DNA of 64,000 nt from Brevundimonas sp. SL130 (GTDB lineage: Bacteria; Pseudomonadota; Alphaproteobacteria; Caulobacterales; Caulobacteraceae), in assembly GCF_026625805.1 (NCBI RefSeq), contig NZ_CP113064.1, forward strand, positions 2,954,657 through 3,018,656. Reading direction: 5' to 3'. A model generated the notes under the pieces. The model ran no database searches. It worked only from the letters and a program-made list of their open reading frames with translations, and was not told where the DNA came from. The translations under genes were made by a program, and so were the position numbers. This document shows, in pieces, positions 47,297-56,972 of the stretch; position 1 is the stretch's first letter, and the number at the start of each line of letters is the position of its first letter.

Positions 47297-47445
47297 ATCT
47301 CCCTCCCCTTCATGGGGAGGGGCGATCGCGCAGCGATCGGGGTGGGGCCCGAAAGGGCGTAAGCAAGCGGCTCGCCACCGCCTCAAACATGAGCAGCGCG
47401 CTTCTGACTACCCCCGCCATCCCTCCCCATAAGGGGAGGGAGAAC
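47297..47445. repeat. CTCCCC/GGGGAG repeat between DUF2336 gene and mucR
   Basis: Left end ATCTCCCTCCCCTTCATGGG with GAGGGGCGATCGCGCAGCGA, right end CCCTCCCCATAAGGGGAGGG, AG. Its first 65 bases or so are nearly identical to those of the copy at 58875. The GCGATCGCG core and GGGCCCGAAAGGGC are shared. Confidence 0.87.
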
Positions 47446-47450
47446 AAACA

Positions 47451-47483
47451 AAAAAACGCCCGCCTCCTCTCGGAAGCGGGCGT
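47451..47483 (-). terminator. Intrinsic terminator of mucR
   Basis: On the minus strand ACGCCCGC and GCGGGCGT pair around TTCCGAGAGGAG and are followed by TTTTT. It lies 24 bases past the mucR stop codon. Confidence 0.8.
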
Positions 47484-47506
47484 CTCTATGCCGGTAAAGA
47501 CCGACC

Positions 47507-47935
47507 CTACTTCTTGGCGCGCGTGGTGCGAGCGGGTTTGCGACCGCCCTGACCCAGGCCCATCTGCTTGGCCAGCTCCGAACGCGCCTTGGCGTAGTTC
47601 GGCGCAACCATCGGATAGTCTTTCGGCAGGCCCCACTTGGCGCGGTAATCTTCGGGGCTCATGTCGTACTTGGTGCGCAGGTGACGCTTCAGCGACTTGA
47701 ACTTGCGGCCGTCTTCCAGGCAGATCAGGAAGTCCGCGTTGATCGACTTGCGGATCGGCACAGCCGGCTCTTTGGGCTCGGGCTCGACCTCAACGGGACC
47801 ATTCGAAACGCCCGACAGCGCGGCGTGAATATTGGCGATCAGCGCCGGCAGGGCTTCAGCCGTTACGGTATTGTTGCCAACATAGGCCGACACGATGTCG
47901 GCGGTCATTTCGAGCAGTTCGGGCTTCTCTTCCAT
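47507..47935 (-). CDS. mucR: MucR-family zinc-finger regulator
   Basis: A 142-residue Ros/MucR regulator. The C-terminal zinc finger region has DFLICLEDGRKFKSLKRHLR, TKYDMSPEDYRAKWGLPKDY, PMVAPNYAKARSELAKQMGL; the Cys and two His ligands are in place except that the first pair is reduced to one Cys, as in many MucR proteins. In Caulobacter, MucR represses S-phase promoters also controlled by CtrA. The coding strand ends in a basic Lys/Arg tail. An intrinsic terminator follows. Confidence 0.92.
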   Translation of the reverse strand: MEEKPELLEMTADIVSAYVGNNTVTAEALPALIANIHAALSGVSNGPVEVEPEPKEPAVPIRKSINADFLICLEDGRKFKSLKRHLRTKYDMSPEDYRAKWGLPKDYPMVAPNYAKARSELAKQMGLGQGGRKPARTTRAKK

Positions 47936-48083
47936 TCGCGGCGTCTCTTTCGTGATCTATTTCATTCGACTGAAACGCCAGTCGAACTTTGATGACGGGT
48001 CTTAGAGTTGTTTGACGTCAAAAGCAATCCAGCCAAATACGGGCATTTCGCATCAGTGTCATAACACTTCCAGTGGTGCTGAT

Positions 48084-49301
48084 CTAACGACCAAAGTCTT
48101 CGGCCAAGGCCATCATGGCGGCTCGCTCAGGAGCCGAATATTCATCAACCGCGTCATCCTCGCCCTCGCGGATCGCGCGCAAAAGATTGGGAGTCAGCGC
48201 TGACGACAGAGACCAGTTCCAGTAACGCAATACGGTCTGGGCCCGGTCCACCGCCAGAATTTCATAGGTGATCTGCACTCGGTCCAAATCCGGGTGCACC
48301 GCGCCTTCCGCCGTTATCTCGGGCCGACGCATTGAGCGCCACAGGTTGAGCAGATCGGCGCGCGACAGGCCCGTAGCCTTGCACAGGATCGCCAGAGGCT
48401 CCCCCCCCGGATCGCCCAGAATCTTGGCCCCTGTCAGCGGCTTCACCCCCGCCAGGAAGGCGATCTCGGACGCCACTTCGCGCGACAGCCCGTCTTGGGC
48501 GGCGACGGCGATGGCGTGCTCCAGTCCGTCATAGGGACTTTTCTCGATCGCGGCTCGGTTGCGTTGCCGCCGTTCGATGAACTGCAGCGCCTTGCGCGAC
48601 ACCGGGTCTGACCAAGCCTCGTCCGCCGCCATGGCGAAGACGTCCTCCGACACCTCCTGCATCAACTCCCGCGACACGGCGAAGCGCTGCAGGATGACGC
48701 GCCGATCGTCGGCCCCGCACCACCAGAACATCACATAGGCGCCCGACGGCCTCAACTCGGGCCGTTTCAGCAACAGGCCGCACAGCCTGGGCTGTTTGCG
48801 GCTCAGGGCGACCACCGACTCTATTCCCACCTGGGACAGTCGGGCGCTAGGGTTGCGCAACACCGCCTCGATGGTCTCGACCTCGCCGAAGCTGAACAGG
48901 GTCTCTGTGACGATCTCGGACAGGCCGCGCCGCCCGGCCATGATCAGCCGATGCTTCGGCCCCGCATCCCGCGCACATCCCACCAGATCGGCGTCGCTCA
49001 GGGCGGCGCACTGTTCGATCAACAGGCCGGCGATCTCGGGCGTGTCGCGCAATAGCAACCGCGCCACGCTGTCGGGCAGTTCGGCCAGCGGCGTCAGCCG
49101 CGACGCGACGCGTTGGCGATCTTGCGGCGAGGCCTGACGCAGCATCTCGACCAGCAGATCGCCGGTGACGGCCCGCTCGAAGGCGTTGATCCGGCTGGCC
49201 GGCAGTGAGACGACGTCGGCCAGCCGCTTCAGCAGAGCGTGCCGCGCCTTCAGCGCCGGCGGCGCCGCCTCTTCGTCATCCACGGCAGTCGCCTCGTTCA
49301 T
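48084..49301 (-). CDS. DUF2336 protein, copy 2
   Basis: A 405-residue DUF2336 protein paralogous to the one at 46176-47291. It has helical repeats such as LRDTPEIAGLLIEQCAALSD, LVGCARDAGPKHRLIMAGRR and GLSEIVTETLFSFGEVETIE. The C-terminal part (LAGVKPLTGAKILGDPGGEP, ILCKATGLSRADLLNLWRSM) matches the conserved end of the family. Function unknown. It lies upstream of mucR on the same strand, 148 bases away. Confidence 0.87.
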   Translation of the reverse strand: MNEATAVDDEEAAPPALKARHALLKRLADVVSLPASRINAFERAVTGDLLVEMLRQASPQDRQRVASRLTPLAELPDSVARLLLRDTPEIAGLLIEQCAALSDADLVGCARDAGPKHRLIMAGRRGLSEIVTETLFSFGEVETIEAVLRNPSARLSQVGIESVVALSRKQPRLCGLLLKRPELRPSGAYVMFWWCGADDRRVILQRFAVSRELMQEVSEDVFAMAADEAWSDPVSRKALQFIERRQRNRAAIEKSPYDGLEHAIAVAAQDGLSREVASEIAFLAGVKPLTGAKILGDPGGEPLAILCKATGLSRADLLNLWRSMRRPEITAEGAVHPDLDRVQITYEILAVDRAQTVLRYWNWSLSSALTPNLLRAIREGEDDAVDEYSAPERAAMMALAEDFGR

Positions 49302-49353
49302 GGCTCCAGACTAGGGCGGCGCGGGTTAACCCCACGTATCGCCGCCCCGGCCG

Positions 49354-50334
<981 letters not shown>

Positions 50335-50446
50335 GGGGGGCTCCGGTCGGTTCGGGTCGTTCAGGGTGCGTAACAGATAGGCGGCGAAGTCGATCCGCAA
50401 GGGGTCAGGGGCGATGATTTCTCTCCGCCGCGCCCAGATCCGGCGC

Positions 50447-50572
50447 CTAGCCGAAGAAGACCCCGAACATCGCGATGGCGAACAGGACGAAGATGCTGAC
50501 GAACGACACCGCCGCAGCGACGGCGCCCATTCCGAGCATGATCATCAGCAGACGGTCGGATTTTCTGGCCAT
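50447..50572 (-). CDS. Small single-pass membrane protein
   Basis: A 41-residue frame: [41 protein letters not shown]. The first residues are basic and the rest is a hydrophobic run long enough for one, possibly two, membrane spans. It sits on the minus strand in the 290-base space between the LytTR gene and cysK. No strong ribosome binding site is seen. It could be a real small protein, but short hydrophobic frames also occur by chance. Confidence 0.5.
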   Translation of the reverse strand: MARKSDRLLMIMLGMGAVAAAVSFVSIFVLFAIAMFGVFFG

Positions 50573-50625
50573 GCGCCCAGCCTAACGACGCGATCCCTGG
50601 ACGTCGAGCCGACGCCCGGCTCCGC

Positions 50626-51387
50626 CTACAACCACCCCGCCGCCCGCAGCGGCCCGACCCGCGCCCGCGACACCGGGGCCGTCAGCCCGCCCTTCAGCCT
50701 CAGGCTCAGATTCCGACCGTCCTCCACCACGCCGACGACGGCCGCACGCGCCACCCACCAGGAGCGGTGGGTCTGACGCCCTTCGACTCCCGCCAGCCCG
50801 GCCATGGCCTGCGACAGCGACATCAGCACGAGGTCGGACCCCAGGGGCGTGTGGACGCGCACATAATGATCCTCCATCTGCAGGCAGATCACCTCGCGCC
50901 CCAGGTGGACGGGCAGTCGGTCGCGTGGATCGGCCGACAGCGGCGCCGACGCTGCCGTCCCGGCGGCGGCGGACGGGCGGGACATCAGCCATAGGATGGC
51001 TCCGGTCGCCACGGCGCTGACGATCAGGCTCTGACCGAACCATTCCAGCAGACCGACCTCGAACGTGCGGCCCCACACCATCTGCGCCAGGGCGCGACTG
51101 ATCAGCGTCATCGGGGCCGCCAGCAGCAAGACCGACGGCGGCGCCCACAGCCACGGCGACAGCCCCCGCCGCATCGCCTGTTTCGCCAGCAAGGGCAGGG
51201 TCAGGCCGAACAAGGCCCAGCCGGCCCAGAGGCTAACCACCCAATACAGGATCCGCACCGGTGCGGCGCCGTTCATATAGGAGCCGAACGGCCCGACCAG
51301 ACCCAGCAGCACGCCAAGACCGGTGGCGACAGCCAGCCCCAGCCGCGCCGCCCGTCCGACGCCCCATCGCGAATCCCCGATCGTCAT
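50626..51387 (-). CDS. Membrane-bound LytTR-family regulator
   Basis: A 253-residue protein with about four hydrophobic segments in the first 130 residues (LGLAVATGLGVLLGLVGPFG, ILYWVVSLWAGWALFGLTLP, LIVSAVATGAILWLM) and a C-terminal LytTR DNA-binding domain (LGREVICLQMEDHYVRVHTP, GRQTHRSWWVARAAVVGVVE, GRNLSLRLKGGLTAPVSRAR). It probably senses a membrane signal and binds promoters directly. It is divergent from the hydrolase gene at 51549, a possible target. Confidence 0.88.
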   Translation of the reverse strand: MTIGDSRWGVGRAARLGLAVATGLGVLLGLVGPFGSYMNGAAPVRILYWVVSLWAGWALFGLTLPLLAKQAMRRGLSPWLWAPPSVLLLAAPMTLISRALAQMVWGRTFEVGLLEWFGQSLIVSAVATGAILWLMSRPSAAAGTAASAPLSADPRDRLPVHLGREVICLQMEDHYVRVHTPLGSDLVLMSLSQAMAGLAGVEGRQTHRSWWVARAAVVGVVEDGRNLSLRLKGGLTAPVSRARVGPLRAAGWL

Positions 51388-51548
51388 CCCTCGCTTCTAG
51401 CCGTTCGGCGGCCGCTGCGGAATCGCCTCGGCTCTCCTCCGTTCGCCGGATCGCGAACCCGTTCGCCCATTGGCGCAAACCCGGTGGCGCGCCGGGTTCG
51501 GCGCACGGCAGGAAGACGGCTCCCGCCCCCCCGACAAACGAGGCTTCC

Positions 51549-52496
51549 ATGTCCCTGACCGCCGCCCTCAATCTCGCCCTGGCCGCCCTGAACCTTCAGG
51601 CCGCGCCGCTGCCTGTCGCCCCCCCGGCGTCGCCGGTCGTCGCCGCCCAGACCGTGGACTTCGCCCGGCTGGAAATCGCGGACGGCGCCGGCCCCGCCAT
51701 AGAGGCCGGGGTCTGGACGCCCCCCTCGAAGGCCGGGACCCGCCGGCCGCTGATCGTCATCTCCCACGGCAACGGCGGCGATTTCCGCAGCCACGAAGCC
51801 ACCGCCCGCGCCCTGGCCCAGGCCGGGTTCACGGTCGCCGCCCTGACCCACACCGGCGACAACTGGCGCGATCAGAGCCAGGCCACGAACGTCGCCCAGC
51901 GTCCGCGCCAGCTTCACGTCCTGATCGATTATCTGGTGAAGGACTGGACGGGGCGCGACGCCATAGATCCGGCTCGCGTCGGCGCCTTCGGCTTCTCCTC
52001 CGGCGGCTTCACCGTTCTGACGGCCGCAGGCGGCGAACCCGATCTGGGACGCGTCCTCGATCACTGCCGCGCCCATCCCGAATTCTACGACTGCGGCCTG
52101 GTGTCGTCGCACGGCGCGCCGCCGTCTGTCATGGACCAGACCTGGGGGCACGACGCGCGGATCAAGTCGGTCGTGGCCGCCGCCCCGGCCCTGGGCTTCA
52201 CCTTCACGCGCCAAGGTCTGTCCGGCGTGACCCAGCCGGTCCAGCTATGGCGCGCCGAGGGCGACCATGTCCTGCCAAGCCCCTTCTACGCAGAGCCGGT
52301 GCGCGACGCCCTGCCTCGCCCGCCCGAGTATCACTCGGTTCCGGTCGCCGACCATTTCGACTTCCTGCCGCCCTGCTCGTCCCGTTTGGCCGCGCTCGCG
52401 CCGGTGATCTGCACGCCGACGCCCGGCTTCGACCGGGCGGCCTTTCAGGATCAGTTTAACCGCGAGGTCATCGGCTTCTTCCGCCGGACCCTATAG
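51549..52496 (+). CDS. Alpha/beta hydrolase (dienelactone hydrolase-like, probably exported)
   Basis: A 315-residue hydrolase. The N-terminal 35 residues are Ala/Leu-rich and could be a signal peptide (LTAALNLALAALNLQAAPLP). The fold has LIVISHGNGGDFRSHEATAR, the nucleophile in GAFGFSSGGFTVLTAAGG, and a His near VPVADHFDFLPPC. Several predicted dienelactone-hydrolase-like esterases share this pattern. Substrate unknown. It is divergent from the LytTR regulator gene, with 161 bases between them. Confidence 0.85.
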   Translation: MSLTAALNLALAALNLQAAPLPVAPPASPVVAAQTVDFARLEIADGAGPAIEAGVWTPPSKAGTRRPLIVISHGNGGDFRSHEATARALAQAGFTVAALTHTGDNWRDQSQATNVAQRPRQLHVLIDYLVKDWTGRDAIDPARVGAFGFSSGGFTVLTAAGGEPDLGRVLDHCRAHPEFYDCGLVSSHGAPPSVMDQTWGHDARIKSVVAAAPALGFTFTRQGLSGVTQPVQLWRAEGDHVLPSPFYAEPVRDALPRPPEYHSVPVADHFDFLPPCSSRLAALAPVICTPTPGFDRAAFQDQFNREVIGFFRRTL

Positions 52497-52506
52497 CCGC
52501 CGCGCC

Positions 52507-54420
52507 TTAGAAGGACTCCCACCCGTCAGCGTCCGGGGCGGAAGCCGGCGCGGGCGCGGCGCCGCCCCTGCCGACCGTCTTCAGGGCGGCGACAGGCCGG
52601 TGCGTGGGCGCGGCCACGACGCGGGCCGGCTTGGCGGCGCCGCCCACCTGGAACCGGGACACGGCCGCGGCCAGCCCGTCGGCTTCCTGCGACAGCGAGT
52701 GGCTGGCGGCGGTGGATTCCTCGACCATCGCCGCATTCTGCTGCGTCATCTGGTCCATCTGGTTGACCGCAGTATTGACCTGCTGAAGACCCGTCGCCTG
52801 TTCGGCGGCCGAGGACGAGATCTCCGTCACCAGACCTTCGATCTGGGCGACATGGGCCACGATCCGGTCCAGCGCCTGTCCGGTCTCCGTCACCAGCTTC
52901 ACACCCGATCCGACCTGCACCGTCGACTGGCTGATCAGGGCCTTGATCTCCTTGGCGGCGTCGGCGGACCGTTCCGCCAGGGCCCGCACTTCCGAGGCGA
53001 CGACCGCGAAACCGCGACCGGATTCGCCGGCCCGCGCGGCCTCGACGCCCGCGTTCAGGGCCAGAAGATTGGTCTGGAAAGCGATCTCGTCGATCACCCC
53101 GATGATCTGGTTGATCTGGGCCGACGAGCGTTCGATCTCGCCCATGGCGGTGACGGCGTCGCGGACCACCGCGCCGCTCTTGTCGGCGTCCGTGCGCGCC
53201 GCCTGGACCACGCCGGCCGCCTGGACCGCGCCCGAGGCGGTGGCGCGGACCGTGGCCGTGACTTCTTCCAGGGCGGCGGCGGTTTCCTCAAGGCTGGCGG
53301 CCTGTTGTTCGGTGCGACGCGACAGCTCGTCGGCGGCCTTGGCGATCTCGGCGGCGCCGGCGTTGATCGCGCCCGTATTGGCGGCGATGGTGCCTATGGC
53401 CTCCTGCAGCCCCTCGACGGCGGCGTTGAAATTGGTCCGCAGCTGTTCGTAGACGGGCGGGAAGGCGTCGGTGATGCGCACCGTCAGATCGGCCTGCGCC
53501 AGGGCGTCCAGCCCCCGGGTCAGACCGGAGACGACGACGGCCTGCTCGCGCGCGGCGGCCTCGCGCGACTGATCGCCGACGGCGCGGTCCTGCTCTTCCT
53601 TCGTCCGACGTCGGTCCGCTTCCGCCGCCTCGGCCTGGGCGCGGGCGACGATCAGGGCTTGGATATCAACCACGGCGCGGGCGATATCGCCAACCTCGTC
53701 CTGACGGCGCGCCTCGCCCTGCTTCACATCGGTCTGGCCCTGGGCCATGGCCCGCAGGTCGACGGTCAAGCGTCGGATCGGGGCGACCACGCCGCGCGAC
53801 CCGGCGACCATCACGCCGATGCTTATGGCCAAGGCGGCCAGAATGGCGGCCATCATCACCAGTCGGCCGGTCTCCGCTGCAGCGTCGGCGGCGATGCGGT
53901 TCTTGTCCGCCGTGGCCTCGATCTTGTCGGCCGCCGTGCTCATGGCGGTTTCCAGAGCCGTGAACTGGACCTGAAAATCCGCCATCTTTCCCTGGGCCGC
54001 GACGACGTCGCTCTCGGCCAGTTCGACGATCTCGCTCGCCGCCGCGATATAGGTGTTCAGCGGCGCCTCGACCGCGCCCAGCGCCGCCTGCATCTCGGGG
54101 TCCGTCGCCAGCGCCCTGTTCTCGGTCAAGGATTGTTCAAAGCTGTCGCGATGTTCGGCCAAGTCGGCCTTCACCGCCTCGATCGAAACCCCATTGGCGG
54201 GGTTCGGCGCCAGCATGGCGCCGAACACATCCGACCTCAGGGCGTCATGCATCATGTCGGCCTGCATGTGATTACGCAGAATCGCAGATGAAATTGACGC
54301 GTGGTGCAGGGCGTCGCCCAACTGCTGGTTCATGACCAGGCCGACGCCCGCCGTACCGACCGACAGCAGTAATACGGCGATCCCGGTCGCCGCCACCTTA
54401 TTGCTGATCGTCAAACGCAT
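52507..54420 (-). CDS. Methyl-accepting chemotaxis protein
   Basis: A 637-residue transmembrane chemoreceptor. TM1 lies near residues 9-30 ([20 protein letters not shown]) and TM2 near 187-208 ([20 protein letters not shown]). The periplasmic part is a four-helix-bundle type, followed by HAMP ([20 protein letters not shown]) and a signalling hairpin with the tip [40 protein letters not shown]. The protein ends DADGWESF, which fits the xWxxF tail that docks CheR and CheB. Ligand unknown; no che genes are adjacent. Confidence 0.94.
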   Translation of the reverse strand: MRLTISNKVAATGIAVLLLSVGTAGVGLVMNQQLGDALHHASISSAILRNHMQADMMHDALRSDVFGAMLAPNPANGVSIEAVKADLAEHRDSFEQSLTENRALATDPEMQAALGAVEAPLNTYIAAASEIVELAESDVVAAQGKMADFQVQFTALETAMSTAADKIEATADKNRIAADAAAETGRLVMMAAILAALAISIGVMVAGSRGVVAPIRRLTVDLRAMAQGQTDVKQGEARRQDEVGDIARAVVDIQALIVARAQAEAAEADRRRTKEEQDRAVGDQSREAAAREQAVVVSGLTRGLDALAQADLTVRITDAFPPVYEQLRTNFNAAVEGLQEAIGTIAANTGAINAGAAEIAKAADELSRRTEQQAASLEETAAALEEVTATVRATASGAVQAAGVVQAARTDADKSGAVVRDAVTAMGEIERSSAQINQIIGVIDEIAFQTNLLALNAGVEAARAGESGRGFAVVASEVRALAERSADAAKEIKALISQSTVQVGSGVKLVTETGQALDRIVAHVAQIEGLVTEISSSAAEQATGLQQVNTAVNQMDQMTQQNAAMVEESTAASHSLSQEADGLAAAVSRFQVGGAAKPARVVAAPTHRPVAALKTVGRGGAAPAPASAPDADGWESF

Positions 54421-54568
54421 GCCGCCGCCACCCCTCGGATCTTATCCGAACACCGGTAGGCGAACAGGGTTAACGCGGCGTTTGCACACGCCTACGTCGT
54501 TTCCCCACGCCACCCTAAGGACGATTTTCACGGGTGGGCGCTAGCTTTGCCGTGGAACAGGACGGACC

Positions 54569-55768
54569 ATGGCCATGCAGAACGCTCAGCCGGAAAAACT
54601 GAAATCTCTCGCCGCCGCCATCGTCGGCGCGACCCTATTCGTTCTACCGGCCGTGGCGCGGGCGGCGGATGCCGAGCCGACCTGGACGGTGTCAGCGGAA
54701 TATACGTCCGACGTCTCGGGCGTCGTTTCGGGCGGGACCAAACGGGCCGGCCGCTATCTGGACAATCTGAGCGTCGAACTGGACGGCGACCTGGAACAGG
54801 CCTGGGGCTGGCGCGGCGCGCGACTGCACATGTCGGGCCTCTACAACGGCGGGGGCGAGCCCAACGGCCTGGCCGGCACCCTGCAAGGCGTCGACAATAT
54901 CGAGGTCGGGGCCCAGGGCGCCCGCCTGTTCGAGGCCTGGATCGAACAGGATCTGGGCCGATCCGCCACGCTTCTGGCCGGCCTGTATGACCTCAACAGC
55001 GAATTCTACGCCACCGAGGCCTCGGGCCTGCTGATCTCGCCCCCGTTCGGCATAGGCTCCGAACTGGCCTCGACCGGCCCCAACGGCCCGGCCATCTTCC
55101 CCTCCTCGTCCCTGGCGGCGCGGCTGCGGCTGGGCGACACGGACAAGACCTATGTCCAGGTCGCCGTCGTCAACGCCGACGCCCGCACCCTGGGCGACCA
55201 CGGCGGGGTGGACACGGATCTCGACCACGGCGTCCTGGCCATCGCCGAGTTCGGCAGCCACGCCCCCATCCGCTATGCGGTCGGCGGCTGGCGCTATAAC
55301 CAGCGCCAGGACGACATCCGCGACCTGGCCCCTGACGGCGACCCGGCCCGCAGCCACGCCCAGGGCGCCTACGCCCTGGCCGAGGGTCAGGTCTGGGGCG
55401 CCGCCGCCCCCGACGGCCCCCAGATCGACGCCTTCGCCCGGCTGGGCATATCCGACGGCGACACCACCGACTTCAAGGGCGGCTGGCAGGCCGGCCTCTT
55501 GGTGCGCCAGGTCTTCGCCGCCCGCCCCGACAGCCAGCTGTCGTTCGGCGTCCACCAGGGCTGGCTGTCCTCAAAGGCCCGCGCCAACTTGGCCGACACG
55601 CCCGCCGACCCAGCCCGCTATGAAGAGGGGCTGGAGCTGACCTACGCCGACCGCATCGGCCGCTTCACCATCCAGCCGGACGTCCAGCTGATCCGCTACC
55701 CCGGCGGCCTGAAGGACGCCGACGACGTGGTGGTGGTGTCCCTGCGGGTGATCACGCCGCTGTTTTGA
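54569..55768 (+). CDS. OprB-family carbohydrate porin
   Basis: A 399-residue outer membrane beta-barrel protein. A signal peptide (LAAAIVGATLFVLPAVARAA) is followed by EPTWTVSAEYTSDVSGVVSG. Family motifs include LEQAWGWRGARLHMSGLYNG, FEAWIEQDLGRSATLLAGLY, DLNSEFYATEASGLLISPPF and FTIQPDVQLIRYPGG near the end. It would let sugars cross the outer membrane. AGGACGG before the ATG is an acceptable ribosome binding site. Confidence 0.91.
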   Translation: MAMQNAQPEKLKSLAAAIVGATLFVLPAVARAADAEPTWTVSAEYTSDVSGVVSGGTKRAGRYLDNLSVELDGDLEQAWGWRGARLHMSGLYNGGGEPNGLAGTLQGVDNIEVGAQGARLFEAWIEQDLGRSATLLAGLYDLNSEFYATEASGLLISPPFGIGSELASTGPNGPAIFPSSSLAARLRLGDTDKTYVQVAVVNADARTLGDHGGVDTDLDHGVLAIAEFGSHAPIRYAVGGWRYNQRQDDIRDLAPDGDPARSHAQGAYALAEGQVWGAAAPDGPQIDAFARLGISDGDTTDFKGGWQAGLLVRQVFAARPDSQLSFGVHQGWLSSKARANLADTPADPARYEEGLELTYADRIGRFTIQPDVQLIRYPGGLKDADDVVVVSLRVITPLF

Positions 55769-55832
55769 GGGGGTGGGGGGCTGACTGTGTGGACTATTGA
55801 ATCGGAACGGCGGCTATCGCCTGATCATTGAG

Positions 55833-56654
55833 CTATGGCGTCGTTGTGGTCACTGAGAACGCCGCGAGCATTGCCGCCAACCTATCCGCCTCCTGCTGCA
55901 AGGAGGCTCGCTGCACCTTCATCATTTTGCAAAGAATAGCGTCGGTGTTTCGCCGCTTTTCGCCAAAATTCTCCGCAATGAAATCGATAGCCTCCAAGGT
56001 TTTGTCGAGCCGAGGGCCGTAAAGCGGTTCGTGATGCGCGATCCGGTTTCGAGCCTGATAAATCACCTCCAGCTGCGCCGCGACTTCAGCCCGCGTCAAT
56101 TGCTTGTTCGGGAACATGCGCTTTAATGAGCGATCCCAAAGACTCGCTTCATAATCGCTTGAGAAAAGACGCTTCCAGAAGTGGATCGTAAGCTGCGCTA
56201 TCTGCTGCCCCGCGTTAATCCGGATGGCCTGCTGCCGACGTTTCGCTCTGTGTTCATGGCTAAGGTTGTGCGGAACGCCATTCGGGTAAGCGATGGCGTC
56301 GAGCGCCTTTTTCTCGGCGTTTGATTTCTTCGCATATTCAGCTCGCTGGCCTTGCCTCGTGGCTCGGACCAAGCTGCTTGCTTCCTCTCCTCGCCACGAA
56401 AAGGGAGCGGGAGGATTATTGAGCCAATCGGGTGCGCCAAACATCTGGCGAAGCCTGTCGCAAATTGCGTTGCGTAAGACGATCTCAATGAGGCCGGATA
56501 CGGGCATCAACGCCGCAGCCACGGCCATCATCTGCTGATGCACTTCAAAAGCGTCGCGTTCCGTCCCGGTGATACGGAGCAGGGAGGCAAGCCGATCACC
56601 TGAAAGCAGCGAAGCTGCCAATATGACATCCTGATCTGACAATCCCTTTGACAT
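55833..56654 (-). CDS. Abi-like protein, second copy
   Basis: A 273-residue Abi-like protein with the same architecture as the one at 28772-29440: LIEIVLRNAICDRLRQMFG in the N-terminal half and QARNRIAHHEPLYG near residue 215, the presumed R-x4-6-H RNase motif. ISLLTIHFWKRLFS-like residues (QLTIHFWKRLFSSDYEASLW) match the family. Its less GC-rich codons (AAATCAAACGCC type) suggest horizontal origin. Possible role: RNA cleavage and dormancy on phage infection. Not linked to a toxin-antitoxin partner. Confidence 0.83.
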   Translation of the reverse strand: MSKGLSDQDVILAASLLSGDRLASLLRITGTERDAFEVHQQMMAVAAALMPVSGLIEIVLRNAICDRLRQMFGAPDWLNNPPAPFSWRGEEASSLVRATRQGQRAEYAKKSNAEKKALDAIAYPNGVPHNLSHEHRAKRRQQAIRINAGQQIAQLTIHFWKRLFSSDYEASLWDRSLKRMFPNKQLTRAEVAAQLEVIYQARNRIAHHEPLYGPRLDKTLEAIDFIAENFGEKRRNTDAILCKMMKVQRASLQQEADRLAAMLAAFSVTTTTP

Positions 56655-56773
56655 TCGCCTACTGTAGCATTAGCTTGATAGATGAAACATCGGGACCAAG
56701 GGCGGCTGCGCGCTTTGTTCGTTAACGGCCCCCCGATGCCATATTAAGAGGCGCTCTTCGTGAGCGCCTTTTT
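56655..56773 (+). ncRNA. Candidate small RNA ending in an intrinsic terminator
   Basis: A strong terminator (GGCGCTC, TTCGT loop, GAGCGCC, TTTTT) at 56750-56773 lies where no plus-strand gene ends. Between it and the divergent Abi-like start there is a CATCGGG/CCCGATG inverted pair that could form a second stem. This arrangement fits a short transcript of about 90-100 bases. I could not find a convincing promoter, and the terminator could equally end a long leader. Confidence 0.35.
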
Positions 56774-56925
56774 CGTTTCTAGACCCTGAAATACGGTCGG
56801 CCGCAAGACATTGGTTTCACTGAACGCCGATGGTCCTTCCGCAACCAAGTCTTTAAAACTGAACAAGTGCTAACCGGCGTCGTACGCAAGTCGTGAACGC
56901 ATTCCCCCCCCCCTTTCACCCCCCG

Positions 56926-56951
56926 TTAACCATGATGGCCCATTTGGTTAA
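56926..56951. promoter_or_regulatory. Paired CtrA-type sites upstream of fliI
   Basis: TTAACCAT at 56926-56933 and, inverted, TTGGTTAA at 56944-56951 form an imperfect palindrome 22 bases before the fliI start. TTAACCAT is the 8-base CtrA recognition form known in Caulobacter. A 10-C tract lies just upstream (56904-56913). CtrA control of flagellar genes is established in this group; the binding here is inferred. The rest of the 56774-56972 region shows nothing else. Confidence 0.55.
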
Positions 56952-56972
56952 CGCCTGTTCCTGGGGTCCGTC

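Noticed and set aside
52600..54291. A 563-codon plus-strand frame across the chemoreceptor gene
   Set aside because: Shadow of the MCP gene; composition typical of antisense frames.
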